Assembly: GCA_016709495.1 (NCBI GenBank)
Contig: JADJMS010000012.1
Span: 1 to 64,000, forward strand
Length of the DNA stretch: 64,000 nt
Direction of reading: 5' to 3'
Origin: Candidatus Dechloromonas phosphorivorans
GTDB lineage: Bacteria > Pseudomonadota > Gammaproteobacteria > Burkholderiales > Rhodocyclaceae
Every line of letters begins with the position of its first letter. Within the stretch, counting starts at the first letter, position 1. Under the pieces are notes generated by a model. The model was not told where the DNA came from and ran no database searches. It worked only from the letters and a program-made list of their open reading frames with translations. The position numbers and the translations under genes were made by a program. Below are positions 46,317 through 53,801 of this stretch, piece after piece.

Positions 46317-47082
46317 GTTCTTGCTCCTCATTCAAGCCGCTACGCGGCCGTTTGTGAAGCAAGGCTATCACTTATCTCACTGTCCGAATTTCCGGGGCCG
46401 GCTCTATTCACGCGAATTCCAACCTCAACCGAACGAACACCTGATTATGACGTGATTCTGAGTGAGTGCATTATTGGTGTTGAAATCAAGCAACTTGACG
46501 AGAACGATGATGACAAACTTCGTAACAGCCAGCTAGGGCAAGGCAAAGTTGTTGGAGGCAGTGGCCTCAGAGTAAGACTGCGACGGCAAATTGCATCTGG
46601 ATACGGCCAGCTTAAACGCTACGCAAGAGAAGGCGCACCGTCTCTGCTTGTGATTTATAACAACTCGGGGCTGTTGAATTTCATTGATTCTTTTTCCATT
46701 ACCACGGCCATGTTTGGCTCATTTGGTGTTCGATTTGGCATAGACAAAAGCGGGACTGTCGATGTCACCGGCCAAGGTTTCATAGGCAACCGAAAGCTAA
46801 CGCGAAATGAGTGTCGAAAACTAAGCGCCATAGCGGTACTTAAAGAGAGTGCCAGCTCGATTTCTTTGGATGTTTATCACAATCCATTTGCCGACATCCC
46901 ACTGGAACCCTGCTTGATCAGAGCGCTAGCAGATGCTCAGTTCATCCATCCCAATCCTCATTCCGGGCAGTTTGTTGAACTAGAGCCTGCTGAGATTCAG
47001 CTTTAGGCATGCAATAGAGCACACTCAAAGCATTGGTTTTTTTCAAAGACGATTATTCTTTAACCAATTGATTTAAAACGCT

Positions 47083-47106
47083 TTGTGCAACAGATGCATA
47101 ATAGCG
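47083..47106 (-). repeat. Right 24-bp inverted repeat bounding the accessory island
   Basis: TTGTGCAACAGATGCATAA, one base, AGCG: reverse complement of the repeat at 39667-39690 with one mismatch. It lies 8 bp beyond the dsbB stop. No clear target duplication could be identified outside the repeats. Confidence 0.75.
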
Positions 47107-47113
47107 TTTCTGC

Positions 47114-47605
47114 TTAGTTTTTCTTACTGATCAGAAGCGCGGCGTAGGCAATGATGCCGAGGTATATCAGGAATGACCAGTTAGCCATCGACAAGGTCAG
47201 GAAAACCCATTCCTTGCTGCTACAGAAGCCGGTGGCGAGAAAGAAGTTTGGCAACTGCATGCCGAGCCAGTCGACCAGCCGTTCAATCGCATTCGGATCA
47301 CTGAACCCGCACTCATTCACCAGATGCGGAAAAGCCTGCATCCAGCTTTGATAGCCAGCCACGCCGGCACCCAGCAAGGCCAGTAATGCTATCGCGCCAA
47401 GCCAGATCAGACGGCCAATCGGCAATATCACGCCAGCCAGGGCCAGCACACCAATCACCATATAAAGCAGGCGCTGGAAAATACAGAGCGGGCAAGGCGC
47501 CAGGCGCAGCAGGGTTTGCAACTCCATACCGACAGCGACCAAACCCAATGATCCCAAGGCCAGGGTGGCAAACCAGGCACGCAGGGGTACTTTAGAAAAA
47601 TCCAT
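47114..47605 (-). CDS. dsbB: Disulfide bond formation protein B
   Basis: A 163-aa inner-membrane protein with four helices that reoxidises DsbA and passes electrons to quinone. The first Cys pair is in LAPCPLCIFQR (C38 and C41). The second pair, on the other periplasmic loop, is Cys in NECGFSD and Cys in ATGFCSSKEW. Membrane segments lie at about 11-30, 45-60, 65-84 and 140-160. It stands alone on the minus strand. Confidence 0.95.
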   Translation of the reverse strand: MDFSKVPLRAWFATLALGSLGLVAVGMELQTLLRLAPCPLCIFQRLLYMVIGVLALAGVILPIGRLIWLGAIALLALLGAGVAGYQSWMQAFPHLVNECGFSDPNAIERLVDWLGMQLPNFFLATGFCSSKEWVFLTLSMANWSFLIYLGIIAYAALLISKKN

Positions 47606-47740
47606 AAAATCCTTGAAATTTCGAGCAACAGAAGGATTCTAAGACATGGCCGGGCGAACCACCATGTAAAAAAATGGCTCGAAAACTGTGTTGACCGTAA
47701 CAAAGTGGACCAGCGCCCCCGCCACCGCTAAGATGTGCAC

Positions 47741-48442
47741 ATGACTATACGTATCCTGCTCGTCGAAGACGATGAACGCTTGGCCGAACTGACGGCTGAA
47801 TACCTGACCAAGAATGATATGCAGGTGACCATTGAACCGCGTGGCGACACTGCTGAAGCGCGCATTCTGGCCGAACAACCGGATCTCGTGATGCTTGACG
47901 TCATGCTGCCCGGCAAGGACGGCTTCGAAGTCTGCCGCGCCGTGCGCACGAATTATCGCGGGGTGATTCTGATGTTGACCGCCCGCGATGAGGATTTCGA
48001 CCAGATTCTTGGTCTCGAAATGGGAGCGGATGACTACATTGCCAAACCGGTTCAGCCGCGCGTCCTGCTCGCCCGTATCAAGGCGCTGCTACGCCGCCTG
48101 CCAACCAGTGATAGCCCGGCGAGCGAATCGGAGAAAATGGTTTTCGGGCAATTCAACATCAGCCAATCCACCCGCACCGCCGTTCTTTCCGGCGAAAGCA
48201 TTGACCTGACCACCGCTGAGTTCGATCTGCTCTGGCTACTCGCCAGCCACGCCGGCAATGTGCTTTCGCGCGATGATTTACTGCAGGAGCTGCGCGGTAT
48301 TGGTTTTGACGGCCTCGATCGCTCGATTGATGCCCGCATTTCACGTTTGCGCAAGAAATTGAATGATGATCCCGAAAATCCAACGCGGATCAAGACCGTA
48401 CGCGGCAAAGGCTACCTGTTCAGCAAGCATGACTGGAACTAA
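47741..48442 (+). CDS. OmpR-family response regulator (RstA-like)
   Basis: 233 aa. The receiver has LLVEDDERLAELTAEYL, phospho-Asp in LVMLDVMLPGKDGFEVC, Thr in MLTARDEDFDQ and Lys in DYIAKPVQPR. The winged helix DNA-binding domain (about 135-230) reads LTTAEFDLLWLLASHAGNVL with SRLRKKLNDDPENPTRIKTV. The GADDYIAKPVQPRVLLARIK stretch is typical of RstA. The kinase gene overlaps the end by 14 bp. A dispersed 12-bp motif copy lies upstream at 47690-47701. Confidence 0.92.
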   Translation: MTIRILLVEDDERLAELTAEYLTKNDMQVTIEPRGDTAEARILAEQPDLVMLDVMLPGKDGFEVCRAVRTNYRGVILMLTARDEDFDQILGLEMGADDYIAKPVQPRVLLARIKALLRRLPTSDSPASESEKMVFGQFNISQSTRTAVLSGESIDLTTAEFDLLWLLASHAGNVLSRDDLLQELRGIGFDGLDRSIDARISRLRKKLNDDPENPTRIKTVRGKGYLFSKHDWN

Positions 48443-49865
48443 ACCCGGCCAACCGGAAAGCAAGGATTCAAGCAGCAACCAGGGGCTGGCTCGCTCGCTA
48501 TTCCGGGTTTCGCTGCCGCGTTGGCGCGGTGGGCGTTACAGCCTCTCCAAGCTGTTTTTCAATTTCTACCTGTTGGCGATGGGTTCTTTTGTTGCCATCG
48601 CCTTCACCGCCGATTTCGTCATCTCGACCGCCCAGCGTGGCATTACCGACGACTACGCGCGACGTTTCATGCGCGGCACAATCACGCTGATCGAAGACGA
48701 ACTTTTCCGCCAGCCGCGCCGCACCTGGGAAACCAAGGTCAAGGAACTCGACGAAAAATTCTCCTACCGCCTCGGCATCGTCGAGCGCATGAGCCTTGAC
48801 CGCGTTCTGACCCCGCCACAGGTCATCAAACTGGACGCCGGCGACATCGCCATCGATCATGACGGTGATGTGATGTACCACCGCCTGGGCACGAGCAGCA
48901 AAGTATTGGTCGTTGGCCCGTTGGCCTCCAATCGTAATCCTGAGCTAAAGGATCGTCTTCCACTCGACTTGCGCCTGCGCCTGCTGACCTGGAGCCTGAC
49001 CGGCCTGATTTTCGGCATCGCACTCTGGTTCTGGGTGCGCCCGGTCTGGCGCGATCTCGAAGCCCTGCGCCAGACTGCCCGCGATCTCGGCGATGGCGAT
49101 TTCGAGGCACGCGCACCATCCGCCCGCAGCCAGCTATTTTCTTCGCTCTCCGACACCATGAACAGCATGGCTGAGCGCGTACAGCAACTACTCGCCACCC
49201 ATCGCGAACTCTCCTGCGGCATCTCGCACGAACTGCGAACCCCCATTGCCCGCATGCGGTTTGCCCTGGAAATGCTCAAGGAAACCGACGAACGCGCCGA
49301 ACGCGAACGCCTGTGGGTGATGATGGAAGGCGATCTCGACGAACTTGACCACCTCATAGATACCAGCCTGACCTACGCCCGTTTCGAGCGCGAAGCCCCC
49401 GAACCGCATTTCTCGAGCGTCAAATTTGCCGAATGGCTGACTGATGAAGTAGATAGCGTACGACTGCTCGGGCGCGACCTGAATGTTACGGTCGACTGCT
49501 CAAAACTGCCGGAAAATCTGACCGTTGATCTCGACCGCAAAGCCATGCCCTACGCCTTACGCAACTTGCTGCGCAATGCCTTCAAGTACGCGCGGAGCAG
49601 CATCATTGTCAGTGCTGAATTGCTCGAGAAAAATATCCTGATTCACGTCGACGACGACGGCATCGGCATTCCACCCGAAGAACGCGAACATGTTTTCTCT
49701 GCCTTCACCCGCCTTGACCGTTCACGCGACCGCTCAACCGGTGGCTATGGGCTGGGCCTCGCCATCACTCGCCGCGTGCTCGAACTGCACGGCGGTAGCG
49801 CCACCGCCGACGCCTCGCCACTGGGCGGCGCACGTTTTACGCTAAGCTGGCAAGCCGAGCAATAG
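48429..49865 (+). CDS. Sensor histidine kinase (RstB-like)
   Basis: About 478 aa. TM1 is at about 46-66, a periplasmic domain of about 120 residues follows, TM2 is at about 180-200, then HAMP. The phospho-His is in ELSCGISHELRTPIARMRFA. HATPase motifs are LRNLLRNAFKYARSSIIVSA, VDDDGIGIPPEEREHVFSAF and TGGYGLGLAITRRVLELHGG. It pairs with the overlapping RstA-like regulator. The signal is unknown. An exact 12-bp dispersed motif is at 49485-49496. Confidence 0.92.
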   Translation: MTGTKPGQPESKDSSSNQGLARSLFRVSLPRWRGGRYSLSKLFFNFYLLAMGSFVAIAFTADFVISTAQRGITDDYARRFMRGTITLIEDELFRQPRRTWETKVKELDEKFSYRLGIVERMSLDRVLTPPQVIKLDAGDIAIDHDGDVMYHRLGTSSKVLVVGPLASNRNPELKDRLPLDLRLRLLTWSLTGLIFGIALWFWVRPVWRDLEALRQTARDLGDGDFEARAPSARSQLFSSLSDTMNSMAERVQQLLATHRELSCGISHELRTPIARMRFALEMLKETDERAERERLWVMMEGDLDELDHLIDTSLTYARFEREAPEPHFSSVKFAEWLTDEVDSVRLLGRDLNVTVDCSKLPENLTVDLDRKAMPYALRNLLRNAFKYARSSIIVSAELLEKNILIHVDDDGIGIPPEEREHVFSAFTRLDRSRDRSTGGYGLGLAITRRVLELHGGSATADASPLGGARFTLSWQAEQ

Positions 49866-50107
49866 GTCGACGTTACAGAGCGTCACAGAGAATCAAGCGT
49901 CGTTACCACGGCGCAACGCGTCAGCAACAGACAGTTTGCCGCCCGCTCCCTAGAATGCAACCCATAGACAAGTTGCAAGACCTAGTTGAGGAGCATCAAA
50001 TGAACGACACAAACATCCGCCAATTTAGAAGCCGCCCGCCAGTACCTGCTCGGCTTCATGCCGGCCCAGCCGCAGCTGGCCACCATTCCGGTTCGTACAT
50101 CCCGCTA

Positions 50108-50287
50108 ATGGCCTTTGCCGACAACCTGCCCATCAGCGAAAGCCTTGGTGTTTTCGTTGGTGTTGCCGGGCTCGACTGGCTGGCCGACGGTCATGCCGAA
50201 CCAATGAAAGCCGTGGCCATTGCCATTGCCGCTGGCGCTGTAATTTTGGTAGCTCGCCGTTGGTTCAAGCAACGACAGAAAGACTGA
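50108..50287 (+). CDS. Small single-span membrane protein, coupled to a short upstream ORF
   Basis: 59 aa, MAFADNLPISESLGVFVGVA then LDWLADGHAEPMKAVAIAIA and a basic tail RRWFKQRQKD, with a hydrophobic helix at about 32-50. Its ATG overlaps a TAA (TAATG). That stop ends a different frame reading NLEAARQYLLGFMPAQPQLA from about 50019, preceded by an ATG at 50000 in another frame. One extra C near 50018 would explain this. So two tiny coupled genes are likely. The frame in line with the 59-aa protein is also open upstream to 49955. No family recognised. Confidence 0.5.
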   Translation: MAFADNLPISESLGVFVGVAGLDWLADGHAEPMKAVAIAIAAGAVILVARRWFKQRQKD

Positions 50288-50340
50288 ATTCGATTTACCC
50301 CTCCTCTCGAATACTCCCCCGATTCGAGAAACCCCTCTTA

Positions 50341-50367
50341 CCCCGCCCTCGAAGCGGGGTTTTTTTT
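50341..50367 (+). terminator. Rho-independent terminator
   Basis: Stem CCCCGC/GCGGGG (50341-50346, 50354-50359) followed by T8. It ends the small plus-strand gene(s) and faces the convergent sigma-factor gene, whose stop is 8 nt away. Confidence 0.85.
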
Positions 50368-50374
50368 ACCTGCA

Positions 50375-50947
50375 TTATGCCGCCTCTCCAAACCAGTTGA
50401 CCTCAAGGCAGGCGCGCAGGGCAAGGCGCGCGCGGTGCATCTGGACCCAACAATTATTGGTTGTGATGGCCAGCGTCTGACAAATTTCATCCGTCTCGAA
50501 ACCCAGCACTTCGCGCATGGTGAAAATCCGCGCACTGGCTTCCGGCAAGCGGTAGAGGCAGGCATCGAAAACTTCCCAAAAGCGCTTATTTTCCATTGCC
50601 TGTTGCGGAGAAGCCCAGGCTGATGGCTTGGATTCCGCAGACCAATGGTCACGCGCATCAAAATAGGCGTCCAGATCATCGTCGTTTTCGTTTTCAACCA
50701 TGACCGTCCGCTCACGAATCCGGCGCCTTAATTCATCGATAATCTTGTTTTTGAGGATGGACAAAACCCAGGTGCGTACCGACGCTCGCGAATCAAAACG
50801 ATCCTTGCCTTGCAAGGCACCAGCCAGTGCTTCCTGGACGGCATCTTCGGCCTGCCCCTGATCACGCCATTGCATGTTGGCAAAGCGCAGCATGTCACGC
50901 CGAAGTTCAGCGAGAAACGTGGGGTTATCAAGGAAGTTCTGGCTCAT
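50375..50947 (-). CDS. ECF-type RNA polymerase sigma factor
   Basis: 190 aa. Region 2 is at about 20-85 (RFANMQWRDQGQAEDAVQEA, then RASVRTWVLSILKNKIIDEL). Region 4 is at about 125-180 (LPEASARIFTMREVLGFETD, then EICQTLAITTNNCWVQMHRA). The acidic linker NENDDDLDAYFD separates them. It is divergent from a small zinc-finger gene at 51020 and close to the bufferin operon. The likely target promoters are described at 50952 and 51722. Known bufferin loci are often controlled by ECF sigma factors, which supports the link. Confidence 0.93.
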   Translation of the reverse strand: MSQNFLDNPTFLAELRRDMLRFANMQWRDQGQAEDAVQEALAGALQGKDRFDSRASVRTWVLSILKNKIIDELRRRIRERTVMVENENDDDLDAYFDARDHWSAESKPSAWASPQQAMENKRFWEVFDACLYRLPEASARIFTMREVLGFETDEICQTLAITTNNCWVQMHRARLALRACLEVNWFGEAA

Positions 50948-50951
50948 TTTT

Positions 50952-50980
50952 TGTAAGTTATTTCACACTCAGGCGACTAA
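50952..50980 (+). promoter_or_regulatory. Candidate ECF promoter upstream of the zinc-finger gene
   Basis: TGTAAG at 50952-50957, 16-bp spacer, CGACTAA at 50974-50980, 40 nt before the ATG at 51020. The same two boxes with identical spacing occur before the bufferin precursor gene. The match in sequence and spacing is seen directly. Recognition by the adjacent ECF sigma is inferred. Confidence 0.65.
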
Positions 50981-51019
50981 TGTATCAAAATCACACCTGA
51001 TAGTTTCCAGAAAGCTGAA

Positions 51020-51199
51020 ATGATTAGCTGCAAAAAGGCGAGCCGCCTTGCCTCCGAACAACTTGAACGCAATCTGTCATTGCGCGAGCGCTATCTATTG
51101 CGCCTGCATCTGGCTTACTGCGCCGGTTGTCGGCGGATGGAAAAACAGTTTGTTTTTCTGCGTCAGGCGACTCAGAGCTGGATGAACCACAAAGACTGA
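51020..51199 (+). CDS. Putative zinc-finger anti-sigma factor
   Basis: 59 aa, MISCKKASRLASEQLERNLS then LRERYLLRLHLAYCAGCRRM. The H-x3-C-x2-C arrangement (HLAYCAGC) plus an upstream Cys (residue 4) fits the zf-HC2 anti-sigma fold. It lacks a membrane segment, so it would be a soluble ZAS-type protein. It is divergent from the ECF sigma gene, with the candidate ECF promoter in its upstream region, suggesting feedback control. Confidence 0.7.
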   Translation: MISCKKASRLASEQLERNLSLRERYLLRLHLAYCAGCRRMEKQFVFLRQATQSWMNHKD

Positions 51200-51283
51200 T
51201 CCAGCGAAAAAATCGACCGTTTTTTTCAGTTGACCGTAACACATCGCTCCCAACCCGAAGCAGCTGCTGCCCTACCCTTTAAA

Positions 51284-51577
51284 TCAGGCTTTTACATCAA
51301 TCAGGCGACCAAGGCCCGCGGAGGGCACACTGGCAGGACCATTGGCCTGAAGACACGAACGCAGCTGGCTGGCTTGCTCGATACGCTCCCTGATCTGTGA
51401 AATTCGCAGGGAAATTGCCTCAATTTTTTGCTTGCCTTCCGTCGTTTTGGCGGAAGCGCAATTGACGCAATCAGCCAACTCTTTTTCAAAACGTGCAAGT
51501 TGCCCTTGAAGACCAGCAGCACTTGTACTCGAAGCGCCATAGGCCACTCGGTTTGTTATGCCGACGAGTTGAACCAT
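51284..51577 (-). CDS. FlxA-like/coiled-coil hypothetical protein
   Basis: 97 aa, start MVQLVGITNRVAYGASSTSA. A coiled coil at about 25-75 (LQGQLARFEKELADCVNCAS, then KQKIEAISLRISQIRERIEQ) resembles FlxA-like short proteins. It contains a Cys-x2-Cys (DCVNCAS). The ATG at 51577 is preferred: AGGTAATCAAG lies upstream and family members start near here. It is divergent from the bufferin operon. Function unknown. Confidence 0.5.
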   Translation of the reverse strand: MVQLVGITNRVAYGASSTSAAGLQGQLARFEKELADCVNCASAKTTEGKQKIEAISLRISQIRERIEQASQLRSCLQANGPASVPSAGLGRLIDVKA

Positions 51578-51721
51578 CTTGATTACCTCGCACCTAAAAC
51601 GGGATCGTTCTCGCACACGATAGGTGTGCGGCTCAATCAAATAGTCGTTGCTCGCGAAAAAACCTTACAAACCCCCGATAAAAGCCACATTTCAAAAAAC
51701 TTAATTTGTTTCAAAAATCTT

Positions 51722-51750
51722 TGTAAGGATTTCCAAAGACGGCCGACTAA
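51722..51750 (+). promoter_or_regulatory. Candidate ECF promoter of the bufferin operon
   Basis: TGTAAG at 51722-51727, 16-bp spacer, CGACTAA at 51744-51750, followed by a leader of about 60 nt before the ATG at 51817. It is the twin of the box pair at 50952-50980. Confidence 0.68.
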
Positions 51751-51816
51751 AGACCTGAACCGACAATTTTTGCCGGATTCATAACCTTAAAGTCCCAACT
51801 TCAACGGAGAATCAAA

Positions 51817-52137
51817 ATGAAAACCACCAAAATTTTTTCCCTCGCTATCGGCTCTGCTTTTGCTGCTGCCACCCTGACCCCGGTTGCTCATGCAGCGAAT
51901 GACAATCCGTTTGCCGCAACCAAGCTGGAAGCTGGCTACCAACTGGCTCAAGCTGACACCAAGAAAATGGATGGCAAATGCGGCGAAGCCAAGTGTGGCG
52001 CTGAGAAGAAGGCTGCCGAAAAGAAAAAGGACGGCAAATGTGGCGAAGCCAAGTGCGGTGCAGACAAGAAAGCAGCTGAAGCAAAGTGTGGCGCGGATAA
52101 AAAAGGCGAAGCCAAATGCGGCGCTAACAAGAAGTAA
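51817..52137 (+). CDS. bufA: Bufferin/oxazolin-type RiPP precursor with six KCG motifs
   Basis: 106 aa. Signal peptide at 1-26 (MKTTKIFSLAIGSAFAAATL, then TPVAHA before ANDNPF). A 25-residue spacer follows, then a Lys/Cys-rich repeat region. It has six Lys-Cys-Gly motifs: two GKCGEAKCG pairs and two single AKCG units, separated by Ala/Lys/Glu/Asp. In the bufferin and H. influenzae oxazolin families, Cys residues in such motifs are modified by an MNIO enzyme and the product binds copper. Here the MNIO and partner genes follow directly. The exact modification and metal in this organism are inferred. Confidence 0.88.
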   Translation: MKTTKIFSLAIGSAFAAATLTPVAHAANDNPFAATKLEAGYQLAQADTKKMDGKCGEAKCGAEKKAAEKKKDGKCGEAKCGADKKAAEAKCGADKKGEAKCGANKK

Positions 52138-52200
52138 TTTCAATATCGTGCAAGCGGCGCAGGGCAACCTGCCCGCTATGCACAGCGCAGAGATCCCCAA

Positions 52201-53058
52201 ATGCCCCAACATCAGCCCCCCAGACCCGCCAGTGGTGCCGGACTCGGCTTTCGCCGCGAGTTGATCGAGCCATTAAAAGCCGGTGTTCCAACTGAAATCA
52301 GTTTTTTCGAACTGGCGCCTGAAAACTGGGCTGGCATGGGCGGCAAATCGGCCAAGGATTTACGCCACTTCACCGAACGCTACCCATTTGTCTGTCATGG
52401 CCTATCACTTTCTCTAGGCGGCATTGCCCCGCTGGATGAAAGCCTGCTGCGCCGGATCAAGGCATTCATGGCCGAACACGGCATGACGCTGTACACCGAG
52501 CATTTATCCTGGTGCGCCGACGACAGCCACCTCTACGACCTCCTGCCCATTCCGCTGACAGAAAATGCGGCCAAATGGACAGTTGACCGTATCAAACGCG
52601 CTCAAGACATTCTTGGGATGCAGATTGGCATCGAAAACGCCTCTTACTATGTTGCACCACCGGGTGCTGAAATGAACGAGGCCGAGTTCATCAGCACCAT
52701 CGTCCACGAAGCTGACTGCCTGCTCCACCTCGACGTGAACAACATTTACGTCAACAGTCAAAACTTCGGTTTTGACCCACTCGCATTCATGACCGCGCTG
52801 CCGCTCGAGCGCACCTGCTACATCCACGTCGCCGGCCACTACGTCGAGCCGGACGGCCTGCTCGTCGACACGCACGGCGCCGAGGTCATCGACCCGGTCT
52901 GGTCGTTGCTCGAAACCGCCTACCAACACATTGGCAATGTACCGACCTGCCTGGAACGTGATTTCAACATACCGGATCTCGATGCATTGACAACAGAAGT
53001 TCGTCAGATTGCCCGCCTGCAGTCCGGCCTGGTCAAAACCGAACGGAAGATCGCCTGA
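52201..53058 (+). CDS. bufB: MNIO (DUF692) enzyme modifying the bufferin precursor
   Basis: A 285-aa TIM-barrel multinuclear non-heme iron oxidase. Metal-ligand motifs are in order: FVCHGLSLSLGG, YTEHLSWCADD, GIENASYYVAPP, LHLDVNNIYVNSQNFGFDP, CYIHVAGHYVEP, VDTHGAEV and CLERDFNIPDL. The start fits the family (LGFRRELIEPL near the N-terminus). Relatives oxidise Cys of their precursor to thiooxazole or oxazolone/thioamide groups. It overlaps the next gene by one base (TGATG). Confidence 0.93.
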   Translation: MPQHQPPRPASGAGLGFRRELIEPLKAGVPTEISFFELAPENWAGMGGKSAKDLRHFTERYPFVCHGLSLSLGGIAPLDESLLRRIKAFMAEHGMTLYTEHLSWCADDSHLYDLLPIPLTENAAKWTVDRIKRAQDILGMQIGIENASYYVAPPGAEMNEAEFISTIVHEADCLLHLDVNNIYVNSQNFGFDPLAFMTALPLERTCYIHVAGHYVEPDGLLVDTHGAEVIDPVWSLLETAYQHIGNVPTCLERDFNIPDLDALTTEVRQIARLQSGLVKTERKIA

Positions 53059-53801
53059 TGAACGCGCCCGATTTCCAGGATTTCCAGCGCGCTTTCGGCC
53101 GCCACTTGCGTGACCCACGGCATTCACCGCGTCCGGCTGGCGTACCGGCACGGCGAATGGCGGTCTACAACGAATTGCTGTTCAACAACATTTGCGGATT
53201 CCTTGACAGCTGCTTTCCGGTTAGCCGGGCGACCCTGGGCGAGAAAAAATGGCGGCGGCTCAATCGCAGTTTTTATCGCGACTGGCCGAGTCATACCCCG
53301 TGGTTTCGCGAAATCCCGCGTGAGTTTGTTCGCTATCTTAGTGAATCGACAATCAAACCGCCGTTACCCGTCTGGCTAGCTGAGCTGGCGCATTACGAAT
53401 GGGTCGAACTCGCTGTCGACATCATGGATTGCCCGATCCCAAGCCACGACAACAAAGGCAATCTGCTCATCGGCCAGCCTATCCTTAACCCGACGCTGAT
53501 GAACCTTTCGTACCAGTGGCCGGTACACAAAATCGGCCCCGGCTATCGTCCCCGAAAACCGCAGCCGACCTGCTTGCTGGTTTATCGCGACGCCCATGAC
53601 AAGGTTCAGTTTGTTGCCAGCAATCCGGTAACAGCCCGTCTGCTCGAACTTTTGAAAAGCAGCACACTCACCGGCCGTGCTGCTTGCCTGAAGATCGCCA
53701 GTGAACTGCAACACCCGGCGCCGGAAGCACTCGTCTCGCACGGTTTGGCAATACTCGAACAATTACGCCAGCAAGGCGTCATTTTAGGAACTCACGCATG
53801 A
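53058..53801 (+). CDS. bufC: DUF2063 partner protein of the MNIO enzyme
   Basis: 247 aa. The N-terminal DUF2063 domain (PDFQDFQRAFGRHLRDPRHS, AVYNELLFNNICGFLDSCFP, WFREIPREFVRYL) is helical. The C-terminal part has the winged-helix-like fold that in related systems presents the precursor to the enzyme (NPVTARLLELLKSSTLTGRA). It is always found beside DUF692 genes in such clusters and stop/start overlaps on both sides support a single operon. Confidence 0.93.
   Translation: MNAPDFQDFQRAFGRHLRDPRHSPRPAGVPARRMAVYNELLFNNICGFLDSCFPVSRATLGEKKWRRLNRSFYRDWPSHTPWFREIPREFVRYLSESTIKPPLPVWLAELAHYEWVELAVDIMDCPIPSHDNKGNLLIGQPILNPTLMNLSYQWPVHKIGPGYRPRKPQPTCLLVYRDAHDKVQFVASNPVTARLLELLKSSTLTGRAACLKIASELQHPAPEALVSHGLAILEQLRQQGVILGTHA

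Larger units (their letters stand above)
45052..46405 (-). mobile_element. IS3-family insertion sequence (element B, copy 1)
   Basis: A 1354-bp element with ends AGAGC(C/T)GGCCCCG...GGACAG in inverted orientation and a 3-bp ATT target duplication (45049-45051 and 46406-46408). It encodes orfA and a frameshifted orfB. A second copy lies in the opposite orientation at 62577-63892. The element is unrelated at sequence level to element A. Confidence 0.93.
44990..47006 (+). pseudogene. PD-(D/E)XK nuclease-like gene interrupted by an IS3-family element
   Basis: Two pieces, 44990-45051 and 46409-47006, flank element B. Removing the IS and one copy of the ATT duplication restores an uninterrupted 219-aa frame. 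It starts MSNTISENLFEELCNSRSVS, crosses the junction as FTRIPTSTERTPDYDVILSE, and continues CIIGVEIKQLDENDDDK. The D...V-E-I-K-Q pattern resembles a PD-(D/E)XK nuclease core. RQIASGYGQLKRYAREGAPS and LLVIYNN follow, as expected for the next helix and strand. The exact family is unknown and the nuclease role is inferred. Confidence 0.7.

Noticed and set aside
51901..52134. Metallothionein for the Cys/Lys-rich protein
   Set aside because: It has a signal peptide, regularly spaced KCG motifs and directly linked MNIO/DUF2063 genes, which identify a bufferin-type precursor. Metallothioneins are cytosolic and lack these partners.
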